DNA of 64,000 bases from Centroberyx gerrardi (GCF_048128805.1 NC_136001.1:9926001-9990000); one strand, 5' to 3'. Shown: positions 23,718 through 35,260, numbered from the stretch's first letter. Numbers and translations are program-made. Notes: generated from the letters alone by a model not told the origin.

Positions 23718-24490
23718 ATGGCTCCTGTAACCCAAAACAGGTCTGAGGATCGGCCTGCATCTGTTGAGAATAACAGCTCCAACAAGGTGAGTAATTTCGG
23801 ATATTTGGCTTTTTCCTGATTGCCATTAGATGAAACTTCAATAATCCCCGCGGGGAAACTGCATTGTAGTAGAGAAAAGGATAGCTATAGCCTAGAGAAC
23901 ATACTGATGATATTACAGCAGACACGTAAATGGAAAAAATAAATAATCCCAATGTAAACGTTTTAGGCTACATGAGCCTTTTCAGATTGCTCCTCTTCAT
24001 ATTTGATCTAACTTATCTAATTATCTATTGTTTATCATTTATCTAATTTCGACTTTTATGTCTTATACCCTAGTTGCGAAAACTCATGGTGGAGAAAGTA
24101 AGGAGGGACCGCATCAATCACAGCATCGAGCAATTAAGAGCACTTCTGAACCAAGGAGAGCCGAGCGGCGGGCAGCCGCCCAACAAGCTGGAGAAAGCTG
24201 ACATCCTGGAGATGGCAGTGAGCTTCCTGCGGCAGAGGGCCATGGCCTGCGTCGCTCCCAGCTACTCCCAAGGTTTCTCCCAGTGTCTTCAGGAGACCCT
24301 CCGGCACCTGTCGCTTCACGCCCCTCTGCAGCCCGCAGAGAGAGAGGAAATCAAGCGCTTCTACGTCCTCCAGAGAGCCGCCCTGCAGCGGCACATGTCA
24401 GGAGAGCAGGGCCGACGGACTGTTGCGAGGAAGCGGTCATCGTCCAGGTCATCAGCGCGGTCCCACAGCTCACTGTGGAGGCCGTGGTAG
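23718..24490 (+). CDS. Hes5-like bHLH-Orange-WRPW repressor with altered basic region, 161 aa
   Basis: Exon 1 (23718-23786) encodes MAPVTQNRSEDRPASVENNSSNK. A 287-nt intron follows, and exon 2 is 24074-24490. The second exon begins LRKLMVEKVRRDRIN, so the proline that marks Hes/Her basic regions (RKP) is replaced by leucine. The loop (EPSGGQPPNK) is rich in Gly and Pro, and helix 2 reads KLEKADILEMAVSFL. The Orange domain begins near YSQGFSQCLQETLRHL. The tail is strongly basic and serine-rich (RKRSSSRSSARSHSS) before WRPW. Splice sites, TATA and RBPJ site are intact. It could be a her12 or her2 orthologue; not resolved. An ATTAAA at 24875-24880 is a possible poly(A) signal. Confidence 0.9.
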
Positions 24491-24899
24491 CTCGGACATA
24501 TGCAGCGATCAAACATTTCTCTATGGACAAGCAGTTACAGGCTGCGCAAATTATTATTGTTGGATGAGGTTTGATTCTTTGTGCGCAAATGTTGTGTTTG
24601 TCTATGCCACGCATGGTGTGTGCGTGTGTGTTGACTGGAAGCTTTGATATCGTCAGCTGTGCAACATTTGCACATTTTTCGACATGTGCCCTCCAGATTT
24701 GTCTACAATGTACGGCAAATGCAAATGTTCGAACTGTTTTAGGCCTATAGTGATATCGTCGATTTATTTTGCCTTTTATAAAGGCGTTATAACAGGCCTT
24801 CATAATATGCATTTTCTCATTCCAACAGTAAACTTCATTATTGGTTATTTTGTAATTGTATTGTGTATTTCCGTATTAAACATTCCTAATGTTTATGGT

Positions 24900-25545
24900 G
24901 TTTTTTCAATCTCTGTGATAATTTATTTGTTTCATTCAATGATCATTTGACCTTCTTAGTATCCTCGAGTATGGGAAAGCCAAAATAACCATCCATAGAG
25001 ACACATTACTGCCCTCACATGAACAGTTCTTCCCAAAGTTTTGCTTGGTGGCAAAACTTCAGCACCATGGTCAGCGCCACGAGCGCCTCCTAGAGAGGAG
25101 ATCAAGGCGTCACTGTGGAAAAAGCTCAAATATTTAACGTTTCCTAATTGACAGCTGACATCCTCATCCTACAATGTAAAAAGTAAAACAAATACAAAAT
25201 AAAAAAAAAAGAGTGTATAGGCTACCACGGGAATATTATAATAGTTAAATAACCAGGTGAGTAAACTGGGCCAGGTGGACCTTAAATCTAGTATAATTAA
25301 TTAATCAATGCTTGAGTTTTTTCATGTATTTTCTTTTGAAAAATGTTTTACAGGTACATGAAATATGCAAATTGCTGACTTTATCTAAAGAAGGTAAAAT
25401 ATCTCAGTTGGCAAGAAAGACTTGATTCAGTCTGAACTGAAAAGCCTGAATCAAGGCTCGGTGATGCAAACATATAAAATCTAGACTTTCTTTTTTCCAT
25501 CATCATAATTCAGCTTTGCATAAGCCAAAAAACTTCAAAGCAAGG
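24900..25545. other. Gene-free spacer before the her4 cluster
   Basis: AT-rich sequence in which I see no gene or clear repeat. A TATGGGAAAG at about 24,970 is not a full RBPJ match. Confidence 0.4.
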
Positions 25546-25563
25546 TTAAATGATTGATGTTTG

Positions 25564-26601
25564 TTTATTCAAACACGCTTAATAAGGCATAAGGTATAAA
25601 TGTTTCACATTACAAGATAGGAGTGATGACACATCACAACAGGAACATGAACATTTCTCCAAGGCACAATGTACTCAAACAGAGTAGATGATAAACATAA
25701 AGATGCTCTTCATAGAAGACATACAAAACAGTTTAGAATAAACAATAGATTTACACAGAAAAAGAAAAATCTCCATTCAGTGAAAGATATTCTGTTTGGT
25801 AATAAACAGACACATCATAGTACTTTGCTCAATAACAAAGCTAAAAGGGAAAACAAAACAATCTTGTCAGTTACTATTAATCACACAGTGATAAGCACAG
25901 GTCCTCTTTGAAGATTAGTAAAATAGTAAGAAAGATACAATAAATTCACATTGCAATAATCATGTTACTGTCACGACAAAAATGTAACAGTAACAATATT
26001 CTGTTTATCCAAAGGATATCATTTTTGAAGTATTGATCTTACAACAGATCAGTTTTGGATAATCACAGAGATAAAAAGTATTATGAAGTTGTCCTCACAG
26101 AACAAGACAAATTGATCATAATAGATCAGTCAATCAAACTACATACAACAGAATTTGCAGTATATCTCAAGTCAGAAGGAAAATAATACAAGCATTTTCA
26201 CAGAAAATACATTCAGGCAGACATGCATGTCTAAATGCATGACTCAAGCTCTCAAGTCATTAAATGCCTTCTGTACATACAGAAGAACAAAATCTATCTA
26301 CCCTCCGTTTGGAGGTAGTGTTGTTAAACACTTCATCTCACATGAGACTTAATTCATGCAACATGCATGACAAGATGCTCTCTTTCTAAACATGGAAGAT
26401 ATTGTTGCTAAGTTTCAGCATTTCCTTAGAAAATGCTCTTTTACAATATCAAGAAAGTTTGAAAATCAAACAAAAGTAGTTAAAAGGCCTTCTGTTCATA
26501 CAGAAGAACAAGTTTTTGAACTTTGAAGAATTCAGTTCTTGTAATCTTTGACCAATATGGTCATTTCAGTTTGTGTGGTGTGAGCTCCAGTCTGCAGGTC
26601 T
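25564..26601 (-). other. her4: her4 copy 1 3'UTR
   Basis: The poly(A) signal is at 25564-25569 (TTTATT on plus). The conserved hairpin block lies at 25623-25686. A CTTCTGT/ACAGAAG stem-loop lies at 26489-26506, and a second one at 26268-26285 is seen only in this copy. The second hairpin of the block is weakened here (TTCATG replaces TCCAAG). Confidence 0.7.
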
Positions 26602-27247
26602 CTACCACGGCCTCCAGAGGGCGCTGTGGACTGGACTCTTCTCTTTGCTGTGGACTGGACTCTTCTCTTTGCTGTGGACTGGACTCTTCTCTTTGCTGAT
26701 GCTGGTCTGGACTGGGCAGCTCAGAAGAGACAAGCCAGTCTCTCTCAGGTTCTGATCAGAGGAAGACTGCAGGTTGTGGAAGTGGTTCAGCAGTCTTCTC
26801 TGGGACTGTGTCTTCACCTCCTCCTTGGACAGGAAGTGCTCCACCTCTTGGACACACCTGGAGTAGCCCTGATTGACAGCTGCTGAGTCCACAGGTTGGT
26901 GCTGCTGCTGTCGTGTCAGGAAGCAAACTGTCATCTCCAGGATGTCTGCTTTCTCCAGCTTGGAGTCAGGCTGCTGTTTGAGGAACTCTGGACCCAGGAG
27001 AGACTTGAGCTGCTCAATGCTGCTGTTGATTCGCTCTCTGCGTAACTTCTCCACCACTGGCTTTCTGAGCTGCAGAAGGAAGAAGAAAGTCATTAATAAA
27101 CTTATTCTGGAGAATAACATGAAGATGAATCAGTAGGAACATGAATGATGTTGAAGTGTCCATGATCTTGAGCCTTCAATTTACCTTGTGTGTCAGAGTC
27201 AGCTGCTCCTGAGAATTGGTCATTGCTGAAGTGATTGTAGGAGCCAT
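26602..27247 (-). CDS. her4: Her4-type bHLH-Orange-WRPW repressor, copy 1, 176 aa
   Basis: A predicted direct Notch target that represses proneural genes. Exon 1 (27185-27247) encodes MAPTITSAMTNSQEQLTLTHK; a 115-nt intron; exon 2 is 26602-27069. The bHLH (22-76) begins LRKPVVEKLRRERINSSIEQL, with the Hes proline. The Orange domain is about 87-121 (NQGYSRCVQEVEHFL). A leucine- and serine-rich tail leads into three tandem SKEKSPVH units and then ALWRPW, which recruits Groucho/TLE. The exon 1 style, KQQPDSKLEKADILEMTVCFL and the tandem arrangement agree with zebrafish her4 genes as I remember them. Nine related copies follow in this window; this one has Thr in NLRETGL and the full upstream set C1-B1-A1. 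Confidence 0.93.
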
Positions 27248-27640
27248 GGCTGGATCTCTGTGCTGTAGAGGTTTCTGTAGAGAGAATCTGATCTCTGCTG
27301 GCTTCATCCCTCCTATTTATAGTCCCAAATTTCCATATGAATGTGTGGGTCTTGGTCTGGTTGGACTTTCTCACAGTCTCAACCAATCAGAGAGCTTGGT
27401 AAGACAATAAGGGATGCAGCATGCTGAATGCTCTTATTGCTGGGGGACAATGGTTAGATCTCAGGGGAACAGATGGAGGACTGGGGGTGATGGAGAGAGA
27501 CTCACAGAGCTCTGTGTGAATCTGGGAAAGTGGTGACCCTGCAGAGAGAGCAGATCTGCTGCCTCATGTTGGGATCAATGATGCAGACTGAGCACACGCT
27601 CATCAACCCATCACACACGTGGGAGACTGACATTGATCCT
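27248..27640 (-). promoter_or_regulatory. her4: her4 copy 1 promoter
   Basis: On minus: TATAAATA 27314-27321, TGTGAGAA (RBPJ, YGTGDGAA) 27368-27375, a CCAAT box (ATTGG on minus) just beyond, an ATTGTCC motif near 27,448, and CACGTG at 27616-27621, a class of E-box that Her proteins bind. Confidence 0.75.
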
Positions 27641-28319
27641 GTATTTAAAAAAATTCTTTCTACGCCCCTCTTGAAGAATATTTTCATTAAGGACAATCTT
27701 CTTATCCCAGAGCTTGATCACATTTCATACCTTCTTGGTGGATTTTAGCCATGGCAGTGATAAAAAAAATTCAATTCCAACTTTCAAAGCAATATAAGCA
27801 GCCAATTCAAATATGCTTAATTAACAGCCATATGGAATGAAGATGGAAGAAGATTTTATGGACAGTGATTTTCTTAAAATATCTTTCGAGAATAAGGAAA
27901 AAATATAAAATATGTATACAAAATGTACAGGAAAATGATTACATTTACAATATTTGTTCAGAAAACTCAGTTACCTCACAGGATAGCATTTTCCTCAATA
28001 TTTAAAATTTAGCCCAAAATGAATAGCCCAAAATGTTGGGCTCTAAATGTTGTCATGCAGAATAAACAACTTAAAAGTGAATTTATGTGCAGTTAAATTA
28101 GAACAGATGCAACTTTAATGATAACTTTGAGGAAATCGGGAAGTTATATAAATAAAAATATAATTTAATTGAATCCTGATTATGTCTACCTACAGGCAAG
28201 TGGGTAAAAGAGTTTATTTTCAGTAAAACTTGATTAATTCATTTGAATATAATTAATGTAACTTCCTTGTACTCTGAGGAAATATTGAGCACATGAAGAG
28301 ATATTGGGGTGAAGCCAGA

Positions 28320-28550
28320 TACGCGGTCCAGATGTAGCAGATGTGTCCTCTGTCCTAAGGCTGGTAGTCGGTGTGAGTAGAGAGTTGATCTCAGTTTCCC
28401 ACACTGAGTCCTGCGTGCTGCGGTCAGTGCACTACAAAAGGTCTTTGAATGGAGCTTTAGTGAAGGCTGTTGGCTGTGTGTTGTAACAGAGACAGAGCCT
28501 GACGTCACCAACCATCTGGAGGGAAACAACACTATTGGCTGCTCTGAGGG
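28320..28550 (-). promoter_or_regulatory. Module C1
   Basis: RBPJ core at 28395-28402. The C type also holds CTACAAAAGG and CTTTGAATGG (SOX/TCF-like) some 35-60 bases away. C1 keeps a perfect CRE, TGACGTCA, at 28500-28507. Confidence 0.65.
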
Positions 28551-28789
28551 TTTAGAATTAATATTCAAAGAAACATACAAGAAATATGAGGAAAATTATC
28601 CATTATCAAATGTCACAAAAATCACAATGGCAAGTCTTTTATAAGCTTATTGAGGATCAGTGTTTGAGATGATGAACAAAGAGTATAAATTATGTTGTGG
28701 AACGCCAACAATCTATACTCCTAGAATATTTTAATTAAAACTTCAGCATTAAATGTGAGGGAGGGGTTGATGTTTTTTTTTATTTTTTT

Positions 28790-28985
28790 TAGGACAGCTC
28801 TTTCCTGAAGTGTGCCAACTCCCCTTGGAGAATAGTCAGGTGCTGGTGGGGCTGAGGATGCTAATCACACTGAACTGTGACTCTGCTCTCCAGAGCTTTC
28901 CCACACTCTGCCCATTGACCGAGCTTCCACTCAACAATAGGCGCGTGCCTTGTTAAATGCTAATTCATCCCCACACAAGCAGCTC
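28790..28985 (-). promoter_or_regulatory. Module B1
   Basis: RBPJ core at 28897-28904 followed by CTCAACAATAGG (SOX-like) about 35 bases on. The sequence flanking the core, including TAATCACACTGAACTGTGAC, recurs in all B modules. Confidence 0.65.
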
Positions 28986-29649
28986 CCAACCTTCCTCCCA
29001 CAGTGAAGAACATTTGAAAGTTGTTTAGAAACAAACACAGAAATTAGTGTCAGTAAATAAAGGGACGCAAGCAAGTACAATTAAAATTTATAATTAAACT
29101 AATTACATTTTGGTTTTTGGTACAATAGATTTTCAGTATAACTAATTTGACAAAAATGTTTAAATGAAAATTTTATGTATCTCTTCTTGTTCAATGTATC
29201 CCTACTATACGATATTCAAATTGTACTACTCTGTTTTTGAAAGTCAAGCATCACCAGGCAATGATTTTGACAAAATGGGTGATTATAGTGTTAAATTTCA
29301 AGCAAAATTAGTACTTATATTTAGACAAAGAAACACAGTTAATAGGTAAACAGGGCAGAAAGTTCCTCATTTGGGTATATTTTGTGAAAATCTAAAGTTG
29401 AAGCTATTCTTTGGTATGAAGTCCTTCCATCAGAAAGGAGTGCAATTCCAAAGCACTCTTCATAAAAATGTTAAAGAAATATTTTAACCCTGTTCATGGA
29501 ACAAGCCAATGGATTAAAGACTTTCTAACATTTTCATAAATTGTGCCTTGGATTCACTTTCCGTAAAGAATTACAGCATTCAAAATTTGTATTTAAAATG
29601 AAGTGTGTTCAAATGTAGTAGCTAAAAATTGGATGGTTGATTTGAAATC

Positions 29650-29835
29650 GATCAATACTTCTCTGTATAGAGACACCCCCCCTCCTTCTCTTCAGGGTTG
29701 AGGTCTGGATCTATTGTCCCATGGGGGCTCTGTGAGTGAGTTTTCCCTGGTTTCCCACACTCTGTCCATTCACTGCTTTCAATGGAGGAACAATAGAAGT
29801 GTGTCTTATTACAAATCACATTAGCCACAGAGTGT
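29650..29835 (-). promoter_or_regulatory. Module A1
   Basis: RBPJ core at 29751-29758 between two SOX-like motifs, CTATTGTCCC on one side and GAACAATAGAAGTGTG on the other. Confidence 0.65.
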
Positions 29836-29919
29836 GACCTCATTGTTCAGGAGGGGAAACATTTTTTGGGGCTCAAACTTAACTTTAAATGTTTACTACC
29901 CTAATGGCTGGAATTGTTC

Positions 29920-30420
29920 AGACAGAATACCTGGGATAAGTTTGATTTCATTTAGATCAAACACACAATTAAACCTGCTGCTGAGAAATATTCACAGGAC
30001 TAAAGCTTTATTTATCCAGGGAAAAGTTTTGCTGAACACGCCTTGTAGCAACTGATGATGTAATAACATGTCAAAATGTAATAAAAATGTCCCTTTAAAT
30101 AGGAAAGAAGATAAGAAAACATGTAAATGTAGCAAATTCCATCACATTATTACATCAACCGTTGATTACCTCTTCAACAGCGATGTAACATATTTATACC
30201 TGATGATGTAATAATAATATTGACAATGTAACAATTCAAGATATTACATTCTTCTTATTCCTATGACTTATTTCATTATTTGTTAATAGTATTATGCCAT
30301 CATCAGTTAAAAATATGTTACATCCCTTATAAAGTAATTGTTAGTTCATGTAAAAATGTGATGTTATTACATTACCCAGAAATATAATACAATCTTTGAG
30401 TCACAAGCCTGCTTCTCTAA
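29920..30420. repeat. TGATGTAATA-rich repeat
   Basis: A block with several copies of TGATGATGTAATAA and its complement. Related blocks occur at about 43,430-43,950 and 58,400-58,990, always beyond an A module. It may be a non-autonomous element carried along by duplication. Confidence 0.5.
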
Positions 30421-30605
30421 CCTCAAAGTAAATTAACATGTGTGTCGGATCAATTCATTATCACCCAGTAGAACTCTATTAAACTGCTATTTGATTCATG
30501 ACAATAATTAAGAAGCATACAGTGTGGATAAAGAATCTCAGGTAACTCAGTTACTGACAGACAAAAGACATAAAAGGTTACAGGAGATGCATTTCATGAT
30601 GATTG

Positions 30606-31323
30606 TTTATTCAAACAGACACAATGAGCCACATAAAGCATCAAGACCTCAGCAGGAGGCAGATAGACATGATGACACATCACAACAGGAACTTGGACAC
30701 TTCTCCAAGTCACATTGTACTCAAACAGAGTAGAGGACTGAACTCCAGTCTGAAATAGACCGATGGCATTGTTTAACATAAAACATTTTTTAACATTAGA
30801 TGAATGCATTTCTGTGCTATGTGATACATATTTCACACAGATGTTAATAATTTTTTTTGAAAATACAGACAAAATAATGGCATAATCTGAAAACAGATTA
30901 AATACTGGTAATCACATAGTGATAATATCATTATACCCAGTGTGAGTAAATACTCTCCATAAAGTCTCCATAGTAAAACAGAGGTAAAACATGTCATGAT
31001 GGTATATTACTCGACCACATAACATATAAAATTACACATAATAGTAACAGTTGATTCATCTTACATGAGACTTGATTCATGCAACATGCATGACAAGATG
31101 TTCTCTTTCTTAACATGAAAGATATTGTTGCTAAGTTTCATCATTTCCTTAGAAAATGATATTTTGCAAATCAAGAAAGTTTGAAAATCAAAAAAAAGTA
31201 GTTAAAAGGCCTTCTGTTCATACAGACGAACAAGTTTTTGAACTTTGAAGAATTCAGTTCTTGTAATCGTTGCCCAATATGGTCATTTCAGTTTGTGTGG
31301 TGTGAGCGCCAGTCTGCAGGTCT
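30606..31323 (-). other. her4: her4 copy 2 3'UTR
   Basis: Poly(A) signal at 30606-30611, hairpin block at 30669-30732. Confidence 0.7.
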
Positions 31324-31945
31324 CTACCACGGCCTCCAGAGGGCGCCGTGGACTGGACTCTTCTCGTTGCTGTGGACTGGACTCTTCTCTTTGCTGATGC
31401 TGGTCTGGACTGGGCAGCTCAGAAGAGACAAGCCAGCCTCTCTCAGGTTCTGATCAGAGGAAAACTGCAGGTTGTGGAAGTGGTTCAGCAGTCTTCTCTG
31501 GGACTGTGTCTTCACCTCCTCCTTGGTCAGGAAGTGCTCCACCTCTTGGACACACCTGGAGTAGCCCTGATTGACAGCTGCTGAGTCCACAGGTTGGTGC
31601 TGCTGCTGTCGTGTCAGGAAGCAAACTGTCATCTCCAGGATGTCTGCTTTCTCCAGCTTGGAGTCAGGCTGCTGTTTGAGGAACTCTGGACCCAGGAGAG
31701 ACTTGAGCTGCTCAATGCTGCTGTTGATTCGCTCTCTGCGTAACTTCTCCACCACTGGCTTTCTGAGCTGCAGAAGGAGGAAGAAAGTCATTAATAAACT
31801 TATTCTGGAGAATAACATGAAGATGAATCAGTAGCAACATGGATGATGTTGAAGTATCCATGATCTTGAGCCTTCAATTTACCTTGTGTGTCAGAGTCAG
31901 CTGCTCCTGAGAATTGATCATTGCTGAAGTGATTGTAGGAGCCAT
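31324..31945 (-). CDS. her4: Her4-type repressor, copy 2, 168 aa
   Basis: Exon 1 31883-31945, exon 2 31324-31767, 115-nt intron. Domain plan as in copy 1: bHLH 22-76, Orange about 87-121, WRPW 165-168. It is one of the more divergent coding copies: Ile at position 10 (SAMINS), Thr in HFLTKEE, Phe in LQFSSDQ, and the second repeat unit reads SNEKSPVHG. Two repeat units are present. The frame and splice sites are intact. Its promoter lacks the CACGTG box and its nearest module, C2, is decayed, so its regulation may differ from its sisters. Confidence 0.92.
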
Positions 31946-32290
31946 GGCTGGATCTCTGTGCTGTAGAGGTTTCTGTAGAGAGAATCTGATCTCTGCTGGC
32001 TTCATCCCTCCTATTTATAGTCCCAAATCTCCATATGAATGTGTGGGTCTTGGTCTGGTTGGACTTTCTCACAGTCTTAACCAATCAGAGAGCTTGGTAA
32101 GACAATAAGGGATGCAACATGCTGAATGCTCTTATTGCTGGGGGACAATGGTTAGATCTCAGGGGAACAGGTGGAGGACTGGGGGTGATGGAGAGAGACT
32201 TTGTGTGAATCTGGGAAAGTGGTGACCTTGCAGAGAGAGCAGATCTGCTGCCTGATGCTGGGATCAATGACTTTGACTGAGCACATCATC
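31946..32290 (-). promoter_or_regulatory. her4: her4 copy 2 promoter
   Basis: TATAAATA 32012-32019 and TGTGAGAA 32066-32073 on minus, with a CCAAT box. Where the other copies have CACGTG this one reads CATATG. Confidence 0.72.
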
Positions 32291-32814
32291 CTGTTACATA
32301 TGTGGATTTTAATGTATTTTTTATTATTATATTTTTTTTTTACACTAAAACTACTTTTCCTTTAAAATTGTGCACCCACTTTGAATCTTACTCTGTTGAC
32401 AAACCCCCAAATCCCAGTGAAAAGTATTGCATGATAAACTTGATGTTTTATATGCTGGTATCCTGGAGTCATATACTTTTTATACAGTGTAATTTCCTTC
32501 AGGATCAATGAAACGCCTAGATTATCATACTTTAAAAAAAGAAAAGTATTCTTCCCTACAAAGGCGAACACATAGTTACGTTTTGCAAGTTCAAATTATA
32601 TATCAACAGAAATAATAATTGCTACTAAACGGTATACAGTCCAGGACAGAAGATAAATAAAAGTAATTATTCTCAGTTTAACTATTCATTCAGTTACTGG
32701 TCTTGTGTATTGGTATTGTGGTATGATGTCTTGGCCATATTGCCTTAGTTTTTCTGTGTAGTTTTATTTCCTCTTCATGCCGATCAAGAAGTCCCCAAAT
32801 TCATCAGTGTTGAT

Positions 32815-33035
32815 CCAGTGAGGGGCCCTCTGTGCAGATGTAGCAGATGTTTTCTCTGTCTCGTGGCTGGTAGTCAGTGTGAGTCGAGAGCTGAGCTTAG
32901 TGTCCCAGAGTGCTGTGACGGGTGCAGCACAAAAGCTGATGACTGGACAATTTGTGACGGCCATTAACTCTGCAGCACCGCACTGAAGACAGAGATCATT
33001 AGCCATCTGGAGGGAAAGAACACCATTGGTTGCTT
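32815..33035 (-). promoter_or_regulatory. Module C2, decayed
   Basis: Clearly related to module C (GATGTAGCAGATGT, GTGTGAGTCGAGAGC, CCATCTGGAGGGAAAGAAC), but the RBPJ core is changed to GTCCCAGAGT and the CRE is gone. Confidence 0.6.
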
Positions 33036-33183
33036 TTCCCTCCTTTTTTTTTCTACCTGCATGTCACACACTTACGACTTCGTTTTTATAAAATGACACT
33101 TACTTAGTAAAGTGTGTAATGGTTTCCAATGGTTAGATTTGCTAATGGAAAAGGTTCAATATCAATTCACTTCATAAGGTTAC

Positions 33184-33218
33184 AATTCAATTCAATTCAA
33201 TTCAATTCGATTCAATTA
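33184..33218. repeat. (ATTCA)n tandem repeat
   Basis: About six ATTCA units. Confidence 0.9.
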
Positions 33219-33639
33219 AATTGCCTCAACAGTTTTGTAATTTTCAAAACAGGTGAAACTACATCAGAAGCAAGTGAAATGATGTCACTTAATTGTCATT
33301 TTTGTGTGTTGAGAATAATACAATTTAAAAAGCTAATGCTAGATTAGATGATTTATTAATTTGAACTTTTCTGTAGTGAATCTCCCTACATATTCCTAAT
33401 ACTAACCCTGAATATTTCCAGTTGGACTGAAAAAAGAAACAGCCATTACAGTATATCTTATCTAATTATCATTCTTTTTTTTTTCAGTGTGTCATTATCA
33501 GGCAGTTAGTAATTCTCTTCCCATTGCTGGAGTTGAAACCAACTGGACAATATGTTTTCTGTGTCTGCACAATAGTCCTATAGACCAATCCCAATGCACA
33601 CAATGATAAAAATGAATGAGAGAAAAGAATAATATTGAT

Positions 33640-34501
33640 GGAAATTGTTTATTTTATCATGAACATAAACTCTTAGCACATTGGTATACATCATACCATA
33701 ATAAAGCACTTCTGCAAAACAAAATTAAACAATATGCTTAGATAAACAAAATCATAATTTCCCTTTAATTAAGGGGTATCCACAGTTCAAGTAATCCATT
33801 GATGCTTGCCCAAAAATATAGGCTGAATCAATGTCAATTTAATATTTCAATAACTATAAAAGTGCCCAACTTTTTGTGGGAGTGGCCAGCACTCTGTCAA
33901 GGCCTTTTCCTGCTCAGGGCAGTTTCGGTCATTCATATTCCAAACCTGGGTCAAATAGTGTTTGTTTTAATCTGATCCACTTACCAGATGGGTGGAGTTT
34001 AGTGCATGAGGACAATTCGATGTCAGATAAGTTGTCAATCACAGAAAGATGTAGGAAATTGACTTTCAAATACTTTCCTATGATTGTGTAAACTTTCTGG
34101 CAGTCGGTGTCGAAAATGTGGCAAACCCCATCGATCTGGTGCCTATGTTGGCTAAAATAAACCATTAAAAGTAAATATAAAAATATAAATCGGCCCAGGT
34201 CTGGCATGTCAGACAATATACAAAAGGCCCGACATCCACGTTATGTTTTCTTAAACAAATGCTGTAGCAGTACAACTGCTTGTCACAATGCATATAATGC
34301 ATTTTTAGATTTCTGTTAGATTTTCAACTAACAGAAAAACAGACTGCAAATCATATCATGTTATACAAAAAATCATTAAAAAAATCAGATGCAGTCTCTC
34401 TTGAATCAATTACAGTCCATTTTGGGACAACTCAACAAACTTCAAGAGTTTCGAGGCAGTTCCTCAGACTTCTGAGTCCATTCATGTTCTCCTGGTCATC
34501 A
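33640..34501 (-). other. Probable 3'UTR of the short her-like gene
   Basis: Read on minus it ends at an AATAAA (TTTATT on plus near 33,648). It lacks the her4 hairpin block. Confidence 0.4.
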
Positions 34502-34980
34502 TTAAAGGCACAGTGGAGCCACGTCTTCCTCTGAGGCGGGAAAGAGACGCAGAATCTCCCTTGAATATTTGGAGTAGCCGTTGTGTGACAGCAGGGCCTT
34601 TCTCAGGGTGAAGAAGGACACCGTTTTCTCCAGGATGTCCGAAGCAGGGATCCCATTCTGCAGGTGCTCTCCAATCAGAGCCTTCAGCTTCTCCACTCCA
34701 CTGCTGCATTTCCTCTCCAACATGTGGAGTTTGCACCTGAGAGGAAAAAAAACAATCATTAATACATTGTGTCATAGAAATAACCTTGAACTGTTTGTTT
34801 GTCAGTTTGGTGAAGGCTGGGAGAATTGAATGAAATAAAAACTGTGTTCCAACATGTGGAGTTTACATCTGAGAGCAGTTTGGTATGGTCCATAAGTATT
34901 CAGTGAAACAGAGCCTTGGCTTACCTAAAGAGCTGCTCCTTCACGCTGTCCTGAATAGCAAGGTCCAAGTAGGAAGACAT
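34502..34980 (-). CDS. Short HLH-Orange protein lacking basic region and WRPW, 96 aa
   Basis: Exon 1 (34925-34980) encodes MSSYLDLAIQDSVKEQLF and ends at a GTAAGC donor. Exon 2 (34502-34736) starts after CTCTCAG, and the phase-2 join gives R then CKLHMLERKCSSGVEKLKAL. Helix 1 (ERKCSSGVEKLKALIGEHL), a shortened loop, helix 2 (SDILEKTVSFF) and an Orange-like segment (NGYSKYSREILRLF) align with her4. The KxRRxRIN basic motif is absent and the protein ends EEDVAPLCL with no WRPW. Splice sites, start and a TATA-like CATAAATG upstream are intact. It sits at the centre of the inner her4 palindrome. It may be a dimerisation-only modulator of Her proteins, or a decaying copy. No named family is recognised, and expression is not shown. 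Confidence 0.7.
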
Positions 34981-35260
34981 TTTCAGATTTGTTTCTTGAG
35001 TTTGTAGATTTTCTCAGAAAAAAATGAAGTTTTGCTGCAAGTTTGTTCGCAAGAGGCCTTGTGATTGAGTCGCTGTTGCTCCTGTCCTTTTGCAGCTGGT
35101 CTTGCGTGCGTTCAGAGGATCTTCTCCTTTGACGTCTGCATCTCTACTCCGCATTTATGCCCCTCATCCTGCGCTGTCTCTGCTGTTTGGCCAATCAGGA
35201 GGCTCGGAGCTCGGGACAATAGACTGAATTTAATGGCTGCCACACAGAACAGGTGGGATG
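34981..35260 (-). promoter_or_regulatory. Putative promoter of the short HLH gene
   Basis: On minus: CATAAATG at about 35,152-35,159 (TATA-like), a CCAAT box (CCAATCA on plus near 35,191) and GACAATAG near 35,215 (on plus). The layout resembles that of her genes. Confidence 0.5.

Larger units (their letters stand above)
25560..32270. repeat. Left half of the inner her4 palindrome (copies 1-2)
   Basis: Copies 1 and 2 with modules C1-B1-A1 mirror copies 4 and 3 with A2-B2-C3. The start codons are symmetric about roughly 34.4 kb. The arms contain sizeable insertions and deletions relative to each other. Confidence 0.75.

Noticed and set aside
27102-27410. Repeated 60-97-codon frames over each her4 promoter and exon 1.
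   Set aside because: They run across the TATA box, exon 1 and the intron in a frame different from the MAPT start, and recur only because the DNA is duplicated.
27520-27545. TCTGGGAAAG in the her4 promoters as an extra RBPJ site.
   Set aside because: It fails the YGTGDGAA consensus at the second position.
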